Of a DNA stretch of 64,000 nucleotides, positions 27,182 to 36,229 are shown piece after piece (within the stretch, counting starts at the first letter, position 1; the number at the start of each line of letters is the position of its first letter). The stretch comes from Flavobacteriaceae bacterium (GTDB lineage Bacteria; Bacteroidota; Bacteroidia; Flavobacteriales; Flavobacteriaceae): the NCBI GenBank assembly GCA_947491985.1, contig CANLLR010000005.1:39763-103762 (forward strand), written 5' to 3'. The notes under the pieces were generated by a model. The model was not told the origin of the DNA. It saw nothing but the letters and a program-made list of their open reading frames with translations, and did not search any database. The position numbers and the translations under genes are program-made.

Positions 27182-28489
27182 ATGGCAAAGTTTGAATTGA
27201 AATTACCCAAAATGGGCGAAAGTGTTGCGGAAGCAACCATTACCAATTGGCTTAAAAATGTTGGTGAAGCTATTGCTGCCGACGAAGCGGTACTAGAAAT
27301 TGCTACCGATAAGGTCGACAGTGAAGTGCCAAGCGAAGTATCTGGAACATTAACTGAGATTTTATTTCAAGTCAATGATGTTGTTAAAGTCGGACAAACC
27401 ATAGCTATAATTGAAACAGTAGGAGGAAGTGTTGAAGCACCTAAGGTTTCTGAAGTTGCTGCTCCAGTAGTTGCTGCTGTAGAAAGAACAGTAGAAATAG
27501 CGAAAGAAGCTACTGCGCCAGCTGATTTTTCAAGTTCAGATAAATTTTTCTCACCCTTAGTAAAAAATATCGCTAAAGAAGAAGGTGTTTCTATACCCGA
27601 ATTAGAAAGCATTTCTGGTTCAGGAAAAGACCAACGTGTTACTAAAGAAGACATTTTAAATTACATAAAAACCAAAGGAAGTCAACCAGTAGTTGTTGCT
27701 CAACCTACAATACAAAATAGTCAACCTACACCCGACAACTCAAAACCATCAACTCAAACAATTCCTGTTTCTGTCAATGGTGGAGACGAAATCATAGAAA
27801 TGGACCGCATGCGTAAGCTCATTTCAGGTTACATGGTTGCTTCGGTACAAACATCAGCTCACGTTCAATCGTTTATTGAAGTCGACGTAACCAATATTGT
27901 AAAATGGCGTGAAAGAGTAAAAGGTGCATTTGAAAAACGCGAAGGCGAGAAACTGACATTTACTCCTATTATGATGGAAGCGGTGGCAAAAGCGTTGAAA
28001 GACTTTCCGGGAATGAATATCTCTGTGGATGGAGATTATATTATTAAAAAGAAAAATATCAACCTCGGAATGGCGGCTGCGTTACCTAACGGTAATTTAA
28101 TTGTTCCGGTAATTAAAAATGCCGATGAATTGAATCTGGTTGGAATGGCAAAGGCGGTAAACGATTTAGGTAACCGTGCTAAAGCTGGAAAATTAAAACC
28201 AGATGATACACAAGGCGGAACCTATACTGTGACGAACGTTGGAACCTTTGGTTCGGTTTTCGGAACACCAATTATCAACCAACCACAAGTCGGAATTTTA
28301 GCGTTGGGTGCCATCCGAAAAGTGCCAGCTGTTATCGAAACTCCTGAAGGTGATTTTATCGGAATTCGTCAAAAAATGTTCTTGTCGCACAGTTACGATC
28401 ATCGTGTTGTTGATGGTGCTTTAGGTGGAAGTTTTGTGAAACGAGTAGCTGATTATTTAGAAGCATTTGATGTAAACAGAGAGTATTAA
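27182..28489 (+). CDS. 2-oxo acid dehydrogenase E2 (dihydrolipoamide acyltransferase)
   Basis: ATG 27182 (MAKFELKLPKMGESVAEATI); lipoyl EIATDKVDSEVPS; catalytic SYDHRVVDGALGG. Confidence 0.95.
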   Translation: MAKFELKLPKMGESVAEATITNWLKNVGEAIAADEAVLEIATDKVDSEVPSEVSGTLTEILFQVNDVVKVGQTIAIIETVGGSVEAPKVSEVAAPVVAAVERTVEIAKEATAPADFSSSDKFFSPLVKNIAKEEGVSIPELESISGSGKDQRVTKEDILNYIKTKGSQPVVVAQPTIQNSQPTPDNSKPSTQTIPVSVNGGDEIIEMDRMRKLISGYMVASVQTSAHVQSFIEVDVTNIVKWRERVKGAFEKREGEKLTFTPIMMEAVAKALKDFPGMNISVDGDYIIKKKNINLGMAAALPNGNLIVPVIKNADELNLVGMAKAVNDLGNRAKAGKLKPDDTQGGTYTVTNVGTFGSVFGTPIINQPQVGILALGAIRKVPAVIETPEGDFIGIRQKMFLSHSYDHRVVDGALGGSFVKRVADYLEAFDVNREY

Positions 28490-28509
28490 ATTCTAATTTT
28501 CTATAAATC

Positions 28510-28538
28510 AACCCTTTCGGATTCGAGAGGGTTTTTTT
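28510..28538 (+). terminator. intrinsic terminator-like hairpin
   Basis: aaccctttcggattcgagagggttttttt after the E2 stop. Confidence 0.65.
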
Positions 28539-28618
28539 ATGTTAAAAAGGAAAACTTTCTATTAAAATCGACAAACGGTAACGACAAAATTTTATATTTG
28601 TCTCAATAATATTTTATA

Positions 28619-29389
28619 ATGGAATTAAAACTAAACCGTCCTATTTGCTTTTTCGATCTTGAAACTACAGGTATTGATGTTGCAAGAGATAGAATCGTAG
28701 AAATTGCCATTTTCAAAGTGTTTCCCAACGGAAATAAAGAAAGCAAAACATGGTTAGTAAATCCAACAATTCCGATTCCACCTCAAGTTACCGCTATTCA
28801 TGGTATCAGTAATGAAAAAGTAGCAAACGAGCCAACTTTCAACGAATTAGCATCTCAAATTCACAACATGATTAAAGATTCTGATTTGGCTGGATTCAAT
28901 TCGGATCGTTTTGATATTCCACTATTAGCCGAAGAATTGCTTCGTGCGGAAGTCGATTTTGATATGAAAAACCGTGTTTCGGTTGATATACAAACCATCT
29001 TCCACAAAAAAGAAGAGCGAACGTTAAGTGCAGCCTATAAATTTTATTGCAACCAAAGTCTCGAAAATGCGCACAGTGCTGAAGCAGATACCATGGCAAC
29101 CTATGAAATTTTAAAAGCGCAATTGGACCGTTATGACGATTTGGAAAACGATATGAAAGCGTTGGCGACTTTTACCACTCGTAAAAAATCGGTCGATTTT
29201 GCCGGTTTTATCGCTTTGAATGAAGAGGGAAAAGAAATTTTTACGTTTGGAAAAAACAAAGGGCAATTGGTAGAAGATATTTTAGACAAAGAACCTGGTT
29301 ATTATGGTTGGATTCAAGGCGCCGATTTTCCGTTGTATACCAAGAAGGTGTTAACCGGAATTAAATTAAGAAAATTAAACACTAAATAA
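28619..29389 (+). CDS. DnaQ-like 3'-5' exonuclease
   Basis: FFDLETTGIDVARDRIVEIAIF, AGFNSDRFDIPLLAEEL, AHSAEADTMATYEILKAQ. Confidence 0.93.
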   Translation: MELKLNRPICFFDLETTGIDVARDRIVEIAIFKVFPNGNKESKTWLVNPTIPIPPQVTAIHGISNEKVANEPTFNELASQIHNMIKDSDLAGFNSDRFDIPLLAEELLRAEVDFDMKNRVSVDIQTIFHKKEERTLSAAYKFYCNQSLENAHSAEADTMATYEILKAQLDRYDDLENDMKALATFTTRKKSVDFAGFIALNEEGKEIFTFGKNKGQLVEDILDKEPGYYGWIQGADFPLYTKKVLTGIKLRKLNTK

Positions 29390-29405
29390 ACTCAGGCACT
29401 TTAAA

Positions 29406-30017
29406 ATGAAAATCATCTGCATCGGACGAAATTACACCAAACATATCGAAGAACTTCAAAACGAACGTCCTGAAGAGCCTGTGGTGTTTATGAAGCCTGA
29501 TAGCGCTGTTTTGTTGAAACAACATCCGTTTGTTATTCCAGAATTTTCAGACGACATTCACCACGAAGTAGAAATTTTAGTCAAAATCAATAAAGTTGGA
29601 AAGTATATCGAACCAAAATTTGCCCATAACTATTACGATGAAATAGGTTTAGGAATCGATTTTACAGCGCGCGACTTACAAAGTAAATTGAAAGAAAAAG
29701 GTTTGCCATGGGAAAAAGCAAAAAGTTTCGACGGTTCAGCGGTGATTGGTGACTTTTTACCAAAAAAACTTTTTAGTTCATTAGAAAACATTAATTTTGA
29801 GTTAAAAAATAACAACACAACGGTTCAAAAAGGAAATACAAAATACATGTTGTGGAAAATAGACGATTTAATCGCTCATATTTCGCAATATTTTACCCTT
29901 AAAATTGGAGATGTTGTTTTTACTGGAACTCCCGAAGGCGTTGCAAAAGTAAGACCAAATGATGTTTTAGAAGGATTTATTGAAGAAAAAACAATGTTTA
30001 AAATACAAGTAAAATAA
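29406..30017 (+). CDS. fumarylacetoacetate hydrolase family protein
   Basis: KIICIGRNYTKHIEEL, HHEVEILVKINKVGKYI, VFTGTPEGVAKVRPND. Confidence 0.92.
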   Translation: MKIICIGRNYTKHIEELQNERPEEPVVFMKPDSAVLLKQHPFVIPEFSDDIHHEVEILVKINKVGKYIEPKFAHNYYDEIGLGIDFTARDLQSKLKEKGLPWEKAKSFDGSAVIGDFLPKKLFSSLENINFELKNNNTTVQKGNTKYMLWKIDDLIAHISQYFTLKIGDVVFTGTPEGVAKVRPNDVLEGFIEEKTMFKIQVK

Positions 30018-30020
30018 AAA

Positions 30021-30365
30021 ATGGCATTAAACTACAACTTATCAAAAGTATACGCACTTTCAGACAATGATCCTGAATTCGTAATGCAAATCATTTCTCT
30101 TTTTGTAACCGAAGTTCCGCAAGATTTGAAGCAAATCGATTTAGGAATAAAGAATAAAGATCACAAGCTAGCTTATTCGTATGCTCACAAAATAAAACCA
30201 ACTCTTGATTTGTTGGGAATGACAATGGCGTATGAGGAAATTCTTCAAGTGGAAGCTTGGACCAAAGTCGAAGGTAAGAAAAAAGAAATCGAAGCGACTT
30301 TTGAAAGTATTCAACAACAAGTCGATAAAGCCATAAAAGAAATCAAAAAGGATTTCGAAGTATAA
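30021..30365 (+). CDS. stand-alone Hpt-domain protein
   Basis: 114 aa; AYSYAHKIKPTLDLLG (HxxKP motif), no kinase domain. Confidence 0.85.
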   Translation: MALNYNLSKVYALSDNDPEFVMQIISLFVTEVPQDLKQIDLGIKNKDHKLAYSYAHKIKPTLDLLGMTMAYEEILQVEAWTKVEGKKKEIEATFESIQQQVDKAIKEIKKDFEV

Positions 30366-30462
30366 AAATTAGTGGCCTTTTGTAGAACAGGAGGCCATTT
30401 TTTATTTTTGCAAGAGGCAAAAGCCTTGCTCAGTTCTCAGAAAATTAGCAACTTATAAAGCA

Positions 30463-31713
30463 ATGAAAGCAACCATAGTAACCATTGGTGACGAAATTCT
30501 TATCGGACAAATTGTCGATACCAACTCGGGTTTTATTGCTAAATCATTAGATAAAATCGGAATACAAATTACTGAAATGCTTTCCATATCCGATGATAAA
30601 AAGCATATTTTAGACACGTTTGCATCCCTGCAAAATAAAGTAGATTTGGTGATTATAACGGGCGGACTCGGACCTACAAAAGACGACATTACCAAGCATA
30701 CTTTTTGCCAATATTTTGAGGATACTTTGGTTGAAAACGAAGCCGTTTTGGCACACGTTATTGAATTAATTGAAGGTTTTTACAAACGTCCTATTACCAA
30801 AATGAACCGCGATCAAGCGTTGGTGCCATCCAAATGCCAGGTGTTGTTTAACAAAGCAGGAACAGCGCCGGGAATGTGGATGAAAAAAGAAAATACGGTT
30901 TACATTTCACTTCCAGGTGTTCCGTATGAAATGAAATACTTGGTGCAAGAAGTCATAATCCCAAAAATAATACAAGAATACGATCGACCCTATATCATTC
31001 ACAAAACGATTCTTACTTACGGAGAAGGCGAAAGTCGTATAGCCGAACGCATTGAAGACTGGGAAAACAGTTTGCCTCAATTTATCAAATTAGCCTATTT
31101 GCCAGCGCCGGGAAGAGTACGATTGCGACTCTCAGCACGAGGTACCAATAAAGAACTGCTCGAAAATGCGATTGATCATAACGTACAATCACTAACCAAA
31201 ATTATTGGTGATATTATCGTCGGATTTGATGAAGATGAAACAATAGAAGTTGTTATAGGACGAATGTTAACCCAACAAAATAAAACCATTGCAACAGCCG
31301 AAAGTTGTACGGGAGGAAAGTTAGCAGTACGTTTATCATCAGTTGCAGGCGCTTCTGCTTATTTCAGAGGAAGTGTCGTGAGTTATGCTACCGATACGAA
31401 AGTGACTGTTTTGGGAGTAAACCAACAAATTATTGAAGAAAATTCGATAGTGAGCAGTCAAGTAGCATCTGAAATGGCTCTCAGAATCCAAAAAATAATG
31501 AAAGCCGATTATGCGATTGCAACTACAGGAAATGCCGGACCAACAAAAGAAAGAGGTATCGCTGAAGTCGGAACTGTTTTTATAGCTGTAGCAACTCCAA
31601 ATAACCTTCTAGTGGAAGAATTTAATTTCGGACAACCTCGTGAAAAAGTGATAGATAGAGCAGTAAATAAAGCTTTCGAAATGCTAATGAAAGAAATTTT
31701 AAAATTTGTGTGA
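30463..31713 (+). CDS. cinA: CinA family protein (competence/damage-inducible; nicotinamide-nucleotide amidase C-terminus)
   Basis: [61 protein letters not shown]. Confidence 0.95.
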   Translation: MKATIVTIGDEILIGQIVDTNSGFIAKSLDKIGIQITEMLSISDDKKHILDTFASLQNKVDLVIITGGLGPTKDDITKHTFCQYFEDTLVENEAVLAHVIELIEGFYKRPITKMNRDQALVPSKCQVLFNKAGTAPGMWMKKENTVYISLPGVPYEMKYLVQEVIIPKIIQEYDRPYIIHKTILTYGEGESRIAERIEDWENSLPQFIKLAYLPAPGRVRLRLSARGTNKELLENAIDHNVQSLTKIIGDIIVGFDEDETIEVVIGRMLTQQNKTIATAESCTGGKLAVRLSSVAGASAYFRGSVVSYATDTKVTVLGVNQQIIEENSIVSSQVASEMALRIQKIMKADYAIATTGNAGPTKERGIAEVGTVFIAVATPNNLLVEEFNFGQPREKVIDRAVNKAFEMLMKEILKFV

Positions 31714-31720
31714 TAATTTT

Positions 31721-31752
31721 TTTGTTACAACAATTTATTTTCCGTAAGTTTG
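31721..31752 (+). promoter_or_regulatory. Bacteroidota housekeeping promoter for rpmB-rpmG-DUF4295
   Basis: TTTG (31721-31724), 20-nt spacer, TAAGTTTG (31745-31752), 36 bp upstream of rpmB. Confidence 0.75.
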
Positions 31753-31788
31753 CACCCTTATTTAGAATAACGATAAAAGAAAAGTATA

Positions 31789-32025
31789 ATGTCTAGAGTT
31801 TGTGACCTTACTGGTAAAAGAGCGATGGTAGGAAATAATGTTTCCCACGCAATGAATAAAACTAAGAGAAAATTTTCTGTGAACTTAGTTAAAAAACGTT
31901 TCTATCTTGCTGAAGAAGACAGATGGATTACTCTTAGAGTAGCTGCATCTACAATTAAAACAATCAATAAAAATGGATTGGCTGCTGTATTAAAAACAGC
32001 TAAAGCTAACGGATTTATTAAATAA
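31789..32025 (+). CDS. rpmB: 50S ribosomal protein L28
   Basis: [29 protein letters not shown]. Confidence 0.98.
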   Translation: MSRVCDLTGKRAMVGNNVSHAMNKTKRKFSVNLVKKRFYLAEEDRWITLRVAASTIKTINKNGLAAVLKTAKANGFIK

Positions 32026-32050
32026 TCTATCCTAAAAAAAATAAAGCAAG

Positions 32051-32233
32051 ATGGCAAAGAAAGGTAATAGAATTCAGGTAATTTTAGAGTGTACAGAACA
32101 CAAAACCACAGGTGTGGCAGGAACGTCTCGTTACATTACAACTAAAAACAAAAAAAATACTCCAGATAGATTAGAGATTAAGAAATTTAATCCAATCTTA
32201 AAGAGAATGACTGTTCACAAAGAGATCAAATAA
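32051..32233 (+). CDS. rpmG: 50S ribosomal protein L33
   Basis: [48 protein letters not shown]. Confidence 0.98.
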   Translation: MAKKGNRIQVILECTEHKTTGVAGTSRYITTKNKKNTPDRLEIKKFNPILKRMTVHKEIK

Positions 32234-32269
32234 TTAGAAATTTTTACAATTTCATAATAGCAATATACC

Positions 32270-32422
32270 ATGGCAAAGAAAACCGTAGCAACATTACAGA
32301 CCGCTTCTAAAAGATTAACCAAAGCAATTAAAATGGTGAAATCTCCAAAAACTGGTGCTTACACTTTTGTAGAAAGCATCATGTCTCCAGAAGAAGTAGA
32401 TACGTTCTTGAAAAAGAAATAA
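32270..32422 (+). CDS. DUF4295 family small protein
   Basis: 50 aa below the ORF-track cutoff: MAKKTVATLQTASKRLTKAIKMVKSPKTGAYTFVESIMSPEEVDTFLKKK*; position after rpmG. Confidence 0.9.
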   Translation: MAKKTVATLQTASKRLTKAIKMVKSPKTGAYTFVESIMSPEEVDTFLKKK

Positions 32423-32443
32423 TTCTAAACACACTATATAGTT

Positions 32444-32475
32444 AAGCTACTTTCTTACGGAAGTAGCTTTTTTAT
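32444..32475 (+). terminator. intrinsic terminator after the rpmB operon
   Basis: aagctactt tcttacgg aagtagctttttta. Confidence 0.8.
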
Positions 32476-32487
32476 TTTTATATTTGT

Positions 32488-32628
32488 GCAGCCAATCCGG
32501 CTATTCGCTGCAAGTCCTCGTCTTTCAGGCAGTTTTTGTAAAAAGTTCGATAGCTTCCTTCGGTCGCCACGCACATTTTCAAAAACTAAGCCTTCAAAAC
32601 TCCGGGCTTTACGCTACTATCCAGGCTG
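32488..32628 (-). repeat. dispersed structured intergenic element, long copy C
   Basis: Reverse complement: CAGCCTGGATAGTAGCGTAAAGCCCGGAG...AGTTTTTG...CAAAAACT...GGACTTGCAGCGAATAGCCGGATTGGCTGC. Confidence 0.5.
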
Positions 32629-32646
32629 TTAATTTGAAAATTTGGT

Positions 32647-32711
32647 AATTTGAAAATTTGAAAATGCATGCATCTTCAAGTTTTGGGTTCCAATTTTCAA
32701 ATTTTCAAATT
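32647..32711. repeat. 19-bp perfect inverted repeat upstream of ftsY
   Basis: aatttgaaaatttgaaaat (32647-32665) / attttcaaattttcaaatt (32693-32711). Confidence 0.8.
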
Positions 32712-32730
32712 ATTTAATAATTTAATTACT

Positions 32731-33711
32731 ATGTCATTTTTTAAAAAACTATTTTCCTCCGACAAAAAGGAACCGCAAATAACTGAAGAGGCCAAAGAAA
32801 CCCTCGACAGAGGATTAGAAAAAACAAAAACATCGTTCTTTTCTAAACTCACCAAAGCCGTTGCCGGGAAATCAAAAGTCGATGATGATGTACTCGATAA
32901 CCTAGAAGAAATTCTGGTGTCGTCTGATGTTGGAGTCAATACTACCCTTAAAATCATCAAACGCATTGAAGCACGAGTTGCTAGTGATAAGTATTTAGGT
33001 ACTGATGAACTCAACAGCATATTACGTGATGAAATCGCCGGACTCTTATCAGAAACCAAATCAGGTGAGGATACGGAGTTCAATGTTCCTGCCAATAAAA
33101 AGCCTTATGTCATTATGGTAGTGGGTGTGAATGGAGTAGGAAAAACAACCACCATCGGAAAGTTAGCCTACCACTTTAAAAAAGCAGGTTACAATGTAGT
33201 TCTTGGAGCTGCTGATACGTTTCGTGCTGCCGCTATTGATCAGCTGCAAATTTGGGCTGATAGAGTTGGTATTCCAATCGTAAAACAACAAATGGGTAGT
33301 GACCCAGCCTCTGTAGCTTTTGACACGTTACAGAGTGCGGTCAGTCAAAATGCCGACGTCGTGATTATTGATACTGCGGGACGTTTGCACAACAAAGTAG
33401 GGTTGATGAGCGAACTCACAAAAATAAAACGCGTCATGGAAAAAGTCGTAAGCGATGCACCTCATGATGTACTCTTGGTTTTGGATGGTTCAACAGGTCA
33501 AAATGCTTTTGAACAAGCGACTCAATTTACCGCTGCCACCGAAGTGACTTGTTTGGCAGTAACCAAATTAGATGGAACTGCCAAGGGCGGAGTAGTTATT
33601 GGAATTTCGGACCAGTTTCAAATTCCAGTTAAATACATTGGAGTAGGTGAAGGACTTGAAGACCTTCAAGTATTTAATAAATATGAATTCGTAGATAGTT
33701 TCTTTAAATAA
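32731..33711 (+). CDS. ftsY: signal recognition particle receptor FtsY
   Basis: MSFFKKLFSSDKKEP..., VVGVNGVGKTTTIGKLAYHFK, AADTFRAAAIDQL, DTAGRLHNK, TKLDGTAKGG. Confidence 0.97.
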   Translation: MSFFKKLFSSDKKEPQITEEAKETLDRGLEKTKTSFFSKLTKAVAGKSKVDDDVLDNLEEILVSSDVGVNTTLKIIKRIEARVASDKYLGTDELNSILRDEIAGLLSETKSGEDTEFNVPANKKPYVIMVVGVNGVGKTTTIGKLAYHFKKAGYNVVLGAADTFRAAAIDQLQIWADRVGIPIVKQQMGSDPASVAFDTLQSAVSQNADVVIIDTAGRLHNKVGLMSELTKIKRVMEKVVSDAPHDVLLVLDGSTGQNAFEQATQFTAATEVTCLAVTKLDGTAKGGVVIGISDQFQIPVKYIGVGEGLEDLQVFNKYEFVDSFFK

Positions 33712-33717
33712 AAACCA

Positions 33718-33903
33718 ATGAAATTTTTATCTTTTTTTAAACAAGCTTCTCCCATTATACTCCTAGTGATATGTGTTATAATTGGAATTGTTGCCAAACT
33801 AATTGAAGGTTATTTTCCGAGTATTGCAATGGGGTTGCAAACCATTACATTTATATTGTTTGTGTATACTTTTATCAAATTCTTTGATTCTAAGTTGAAA
33901 TAA
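33718..33903 (+). CDS. small membrane protein
   Basis: 61 aa with two hydrophobic segments, 6 bp after ftsY. Confidence 0.6.
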   Translation: MKFLSFFKQASPIILLVICVIIGIVAKLIEGYFPSIAMGLQTITFILFVYTFIKFFDSKLK

Positions 33904-33972
33904 AAATAGACTGAAGTATACCAATCTATAGACATGTTACTTCGCTCGATTTTTTAAAAAAGCAGGTTGTTT

Positions 33973-35343
33973 TTACTGATATAACGCATTAATTTTCCCC
34001 CACAATTCATCGTCAAAACCAGATAATCCAAACGTTGGATTACTCGGATTGGCAACATCGCCCATTCGAATTATAACCATTTTTTTGCTCGGTACTACAT
34101 ATATCTTTTGATCGTTTTTTCCTAAAGCACAAAACATATCACTTGGAGCATTCGGAATCAATGTCCCCGGAAATTGCAACTGACTTGTTGGTAAATGGAA
34201 ACTCGTTTTTCCATTCAACCACCACATGTAACCATATGCTTGATTAATGTTTTGTGAAGTGTTTGTCGCTTCATTAAAATAAACTTCATTTACAATTATA
34301 GAACCATTCCATTTTCCTTTATTCAATGAAAGCAAACCAAAACGCGCCATGTTTCGCGATGTACTCCAGTAAACGCTCAATCCGTCGCCGCTTTGAATCC
34401 ATGAGCCGCCCGTCATTCCAATTCTGTCTCTTAATTTAGTGTTGAAATAATTGGTCCATGTTTGTCCACTTACCTGCGCCACGACGTCTTGTAATTTTAC
34501 ATACACGTTATGGTATGCCCAACGAGTACCTGCATCGGCAACATATTGTAAATTGGCAGGAGAAACATCATCTCCTAATGCATCGTTTAAACCCGAATTC
34601 ATTGATAAAAGATTTTTACACGTAATTAAATTTTCTTTTGCCAACGGTGCACTAGTCCAACCTGTACCCAAATAATCAGAGACTTTATTATTGATGTTTA
34701 AAAGATTTTCATCTTGAGCAATTCCGGTCACCGAAGTAGTTAGCGTTTTACCTGCACTTGCCCAATACCATGGAGAGGTAGCAGTATGTCCATTGAAATA
34801 ATTTTCCATAACAATACGACCATTAACAAGTATAATGAAAGATTTTGTGTTTTTGGATTGTAAATAATCAAGCAGAGGTTGAACGGCACTTTGATTCCAA
34901 CTTAAACTTACAATAGTTTTGATGTCCCAAGTTTGACTTCCATCCGATGGAGGAAAATACATGGTTTCTTCTGTAACAAAACTTATTTCATTACCATAAG
35001 CAGTTCCATTATTATTGGTGGCATAAGCTCGAAGGTAGTAGGTTGTATTGGGAATCAAACTACTTAAGTTCGCAGTAAACGATCCTATTCCTGTGCCATT
35101 TGAAGTCTTAAAATTTAATAGTGTAGGATTTGGATTGGTATTCCAACAAACACCTCTACTTGTTATTGCTAATCCACCATCACTTGAAATAGCACCACCA
35201 CTAATAGCAGTTGTTGTGGTAATTGAAGTCACAGCGCCAGTTGCGAGCGTTGGTATCGTTTGTATTGTAAGGGATGTTTCTTCAGTGTTACTGCAACTTA
35301 AAATAAACAACAATAAGAATGTAAGTACGATCCATTTTTTCAT
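33973..35343 (-). CDS. lipoprotein serine hydrolase (beta-lactamase/PBP-like) with N-terminal Fn3-like region
   Basis: Lipobox FILSCSN; ISSDGGLAITSRGVCWNTNPNPTLLNFKT; SxxK in WASAGKTLTTSVTG. Confidence 0.85.
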   Translation of the reverse strand: MKKWIVLTFLLLFILSCSNTEETSLTIQTIPTLATGAVTSITTTTAISGGAISSDGGLAITSRGVCWNTNPNPTLLNFKTSNGTGIGSFTANLSSLIPNTTYYLRAYATNNNGTAYGNEISFVTEETMYFPPSDGSQTWDIKTIVSLSWNQSAVQPLLDYLQSKNTKSFIILVNGRIVMENYFNGHTATSPWYWASAGKTLTTSVTGIAQDENLLNINNKVSDYLGTGWTSAPLAKENLITCKNLLSMNSGLNDALGDDVSPANLQYVADAGTRWAYHNVYVKLQDVVAQVSGQTWTNYFNTKLRDRIGMTGGSWIQSGDGLSVYWSTSRNMARFGLLSLNKGKWNGSIIVNEVYFNEATNTSQNINQAYGYMWWLNGKTSFHLPTSQLQFPGTLIPNAPSDMFCALGKNDQKIYVVPSKKMVIIRMGDVANPSNPTFGLSGFDDELWGKINALYQ

Positions 35344-35443
35344 AACTATAATTTTTATCTTTTGACTTTATTAAATCAAAAAGGTTTAATCAAAAATACT
35401 TTTTATTGCTTTAAAAATTGTAATTTTATACTTTATTTTACTC

Positions 35444-35863
35444 ATGAAAAAATTTATATTTCTATTCTTTTTTGGAACACTTTTGATGTCTTGCAAACAA
35501 GAAATTAATGATTCTGATCTTACTAAAATGAATGGCTATTGGGAAATTGAAAAGGTAATTTTGAAAGACGGGAAAAAGAAAGATTATAAAGTAAATCCTA
35601 CTATCGATTACTTTGAGATAAAGGATAAAAAAGGTTTTCGTCAAAAAGTAATGCCTCAATTCAACGGTACTTTTGCAACAAATACTATAAAAGAAATACT
35701 TGTAGTTTCAGAAAAAAAGGGTGATTTTTTTATTCATTACACTACCGATTACGAAAAGTGGAAAGAAGAAATTATTGTTATACAAGATTCTATTTTAGTA
35801 TTTAAAAACAAAGATGGTATAGAGTATCATTATAAGAAATACCTTCCATTTTCTCTTAAATAA
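35444..35863 (+). CDS. putative lipoprotein, lipocalin-like
   Basis: MKKFIFLFFFGTLLMSCKQE lipobox; compact beta-rich ORF. Confidence 0.7.
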   Translation: MKKFIFLFFFGTLLMSCKQEINDSDLTKMNGYWEIEKVILKDGKKKDYKVNPTIDYFEIKDKKGFRQKVMPQFNGTFATNTIKEILVVSEKKGDFFIHYTTDYEKWKEEIIVIQDSILVFKNKDGIEYHYKKYLPFSLK

Positions 35864-36159
35864 TGGCAAAAAGACAAAGCAATGAAAGTCCGATAAGTGA
35901 CGTCTTAAAACAGTTTATCCAAGTCAATAAGCTTGAAGCGGGTATGAACAAAATTGATGTAGAGCAAGCTTGGGCATCTCTAATGGGAAATGGTGTAAAC
36001 AGTTATACTCAAGAGGTGATTTTAAAAGGAAGTACTTTATATGTAAAATTAACTTCTGCCGTTTTACGAGAAGAATTGAGTTATGGGAAACAAAAAATTA
36101 TAATGATGATTAATGAAGAACTTCGAAAGGAAATAGTTAAAGAAATTATTTTGAGATAA
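35863..36159 (+). CDS. DUF721 domain-containing protein
   Basis: PISDVLKQFIQVNKLEAGMNKIDVEQAWASLMG...; 1-bp overlap with the upstream CDS. Confidence 0.9.
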   Translation: MAKRQSNESPISDVLKQFIQVNKLEAGMNKIDVEQAWASLMGNGVNSYTQEVILKGSTLYVKLTSAVLREELSYGKQKIIMMINEELRKEIVKEIILR

Positions 36160-36179
36160 ACTTATAAAGTAAGTAAAAA

Positions 36180-36211
36180 AAAAGCCCATTCTAAATTTAG
36201 AATGGGCTTTT
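36180..36211. terminator. bidirectional terminator hairpin
   Basis: aaaagcccattctaaatttagaatgggctttt. Confidence 0.85.
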
Positions 36212-36229
36212 AGGTTTTTACTAATACTA

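Noticed and set aside
32697-33095. 132-aa minus ORF opposite ftsY
   Set aside because: Low-complexity Ser-rich antisense frame of ftsY; no independent support.
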